A DNA stretch of 64,000 nt from Hydractinia symbiolongicarpus (Eukaryota; Cnidaria; Hydrozoa; Anthoathecata; Hydractiniidae). The notes below the pieces were generated by a model. It was not told the DNA's origin and searched no databases. It saw only the letters and a list, made by a program, of their open reading frames with translations. The stretch lies in assembly GCF_029227915.1 (NCBI RefSeq), contig NC_079878.1, forward strand, positions 4,404,001-4,468,000, given 5' to 3'. Below, piece by piece: positions 62,867 to 64,000 of this stretch (positions are counted from its first letter, which is position 1; each line of letters begins with the position of its first letter). The translations under genes were made by a program, and so were the position numbers.

Positions 62867-64000
62867 CGCAACCGGTCTAACTCAAACGGACTGATACCGT
62901 TTGAAAATCAATGAAATGTAGTTTTAGAAACTGTCTCTATTTCCTCGGCGTGCGCTAACGGCTTTGATTATTCCCACTTTAAAAAATGACTTATTGGTCT
63001 AAATGTTTAAATAAAGAGCTAACACAGCACCCAGTGCAACTGCCGAGTTTCAGCATTCTTGCAAAATAAGAAAAATGTTAATTCTTGGAGTCCAATTGGC
63101 TCATTTATCACATTTATAAGGTTAAAATCCAAAATCACTTCAATTAGGTCCCACGGTCAATCGTTTCACTTTTAAAGGCAATGCAACATAGTAATATTAG
63201 AAAAATATCGCTAAATACATGTTGGTACGAATATGTGACGCCACCGGTGTAACTCAAACGGACTGATACCGTTTGAAAATCAATGAAATGTAGTTTTAGA
63301 AACTGTCTCAATTTCCTCGGTGCGCGCTAACGGCTTCGATTGGTCCCACTGTAAAAAATGACTTATTGATCTAACTATTTAAATAAGGAGCCAACAGAGC
63401 GTATAGTGTAACTGCGGAGTTCCTGCAGTCATACCAAAGTGAGAAGAATGTTCATTCTTGGAGTCAAATTGCCTCATTATTGACATTTATAAGGTTAAAT
63501 TCCAAAGTCAGTTCAACTAGGTCCCATGGTCAATCGTTTCACTTTTGAAAGCAATGCAACATAGTAATACTGGAAAAATATCGCTAAATACATGTTGGTA
63601 CGAATATGTGACGCCACCGGTGTAACTCAAACGGACTGATACCGCTTGAAAATCAATGAAATGTAGTTTTAGAAACTGTCTCTATTTCCTTGGAGTGCGC
63701 TAACGGCTTTGATTACTTCCACTGTAAAAAATGACTTATTGATCTAAGTATTTAAATAAAGAGCTAACAGAGCGTCTAGTGAAACTACGGAGTTCCTGGA
63801 GCCATACCAAACTGAGAAGAATGTTCATTCTTGAAGTTTAATTGTCTCATTTATCACATTTATAAGGTTAAAGTCTAAAATCAGTTCAATTAGGTGCCAC
63901 GGTCAATCGTTTCACTTATAAAACCAATGCAACCTAGTACTATCGGAAAACCAACGCTAAGTACATGTTGGTACTAATATGTAACGCAACTGTTGTAACT

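Larger units (their letters stand above)
48572..64000 (+). repeat. Satellite family B, block 4, to the window end
   Basis: About 41 head-to-tail B monomers of 372 bp, resuming at 'tgttaattcttggag' right after the Helitron. Three subtypes can be told apart by 'gtgcgttctaacggcttgg', 'gcgctaacggctttgatta' and 'gcgctaacggcttcgattgg'. They are arranged in higher-order blocks of 6, 7 and 5 monomers, listed separately. No gene, transposon or inversion is visible here. Confidence 0.95.

Overview
The window is almost entirely eukaryotic satellite DNA. A monomer of about 372-373 bp repeats head to tail, always in the same orientation, from base 1 to base 64000. Only two things interrupt it: a non-LTR retrotransposon (37170-41622) and a Helitron-like DNA transposon (46046-48571). 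There is no host protein gene, rRNA, tRNA or CRISPR array that I can support. Head-to-tail higher-order repeats (HORs), a LINE with SGNH, APE-endonuclease and RT domains, and a Helitron point to an AT-rich animal genome, most likely an invertebrate, in a centromeric or pericentromeric array. The species cannot be fixed from sequence alone. The LINE looks like CR1/L2/Jockey-group elements that are common in cnidarians and other invertebrates. I would compare the monomer with hydrozoan satellites first, but that is a guess.

Layout. (1) 1-29361: satellite family A, about 373 bp, made of two subtypes. Type 1 carries 'gtgctaacggccagg' and type 2 carries 'gaactaacggctggg'. They are arranged in dimers, trimers (about 1118 bp), hexamers (about 2235 bp) and larger blocks. 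(2) 29362-37169: family B, 372 bp, with a block of family A at about 31436-32859. The same odd A/B junction occurs twice (29362 and 32860), so the boundary itself was duplicated. (3) 37170-41622: a 5'-truncated LINE inserted into one B monomer with a short target duplication and an (AATC)7 tail. (4) 41623-46045: family B. (5) 46046-48571: a 2526-bp Helitron-like element on the minus strand, inserted between A and T of one B monomer without target duplication. (6) 48572-64000: family B, organised in successive HORs of 6 monomers (2234 bp), 7 monomers (about 2598 bp) and 5 monomers (about 1862 bp).

How it works together. The array evolves by unequal exchange. Several crossover points can be read to within about 10-70 bp because type-specific bases switch within one monomer. 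The A array carries no transposon insertion, while both insertions lie in B. This would fit A being the more actively homogenised part and B an older flank, but it is inference.

The least expected signal is inside the LINE. Its two reading frames overlap. The second frame has no ATG before the endonuclease domain. The overlap contains a U UUU UUA heptamer in the correct phase, followed after 6 nt by a 7-bp stem, which suggests a -1 programmed ribosomal frameshift.
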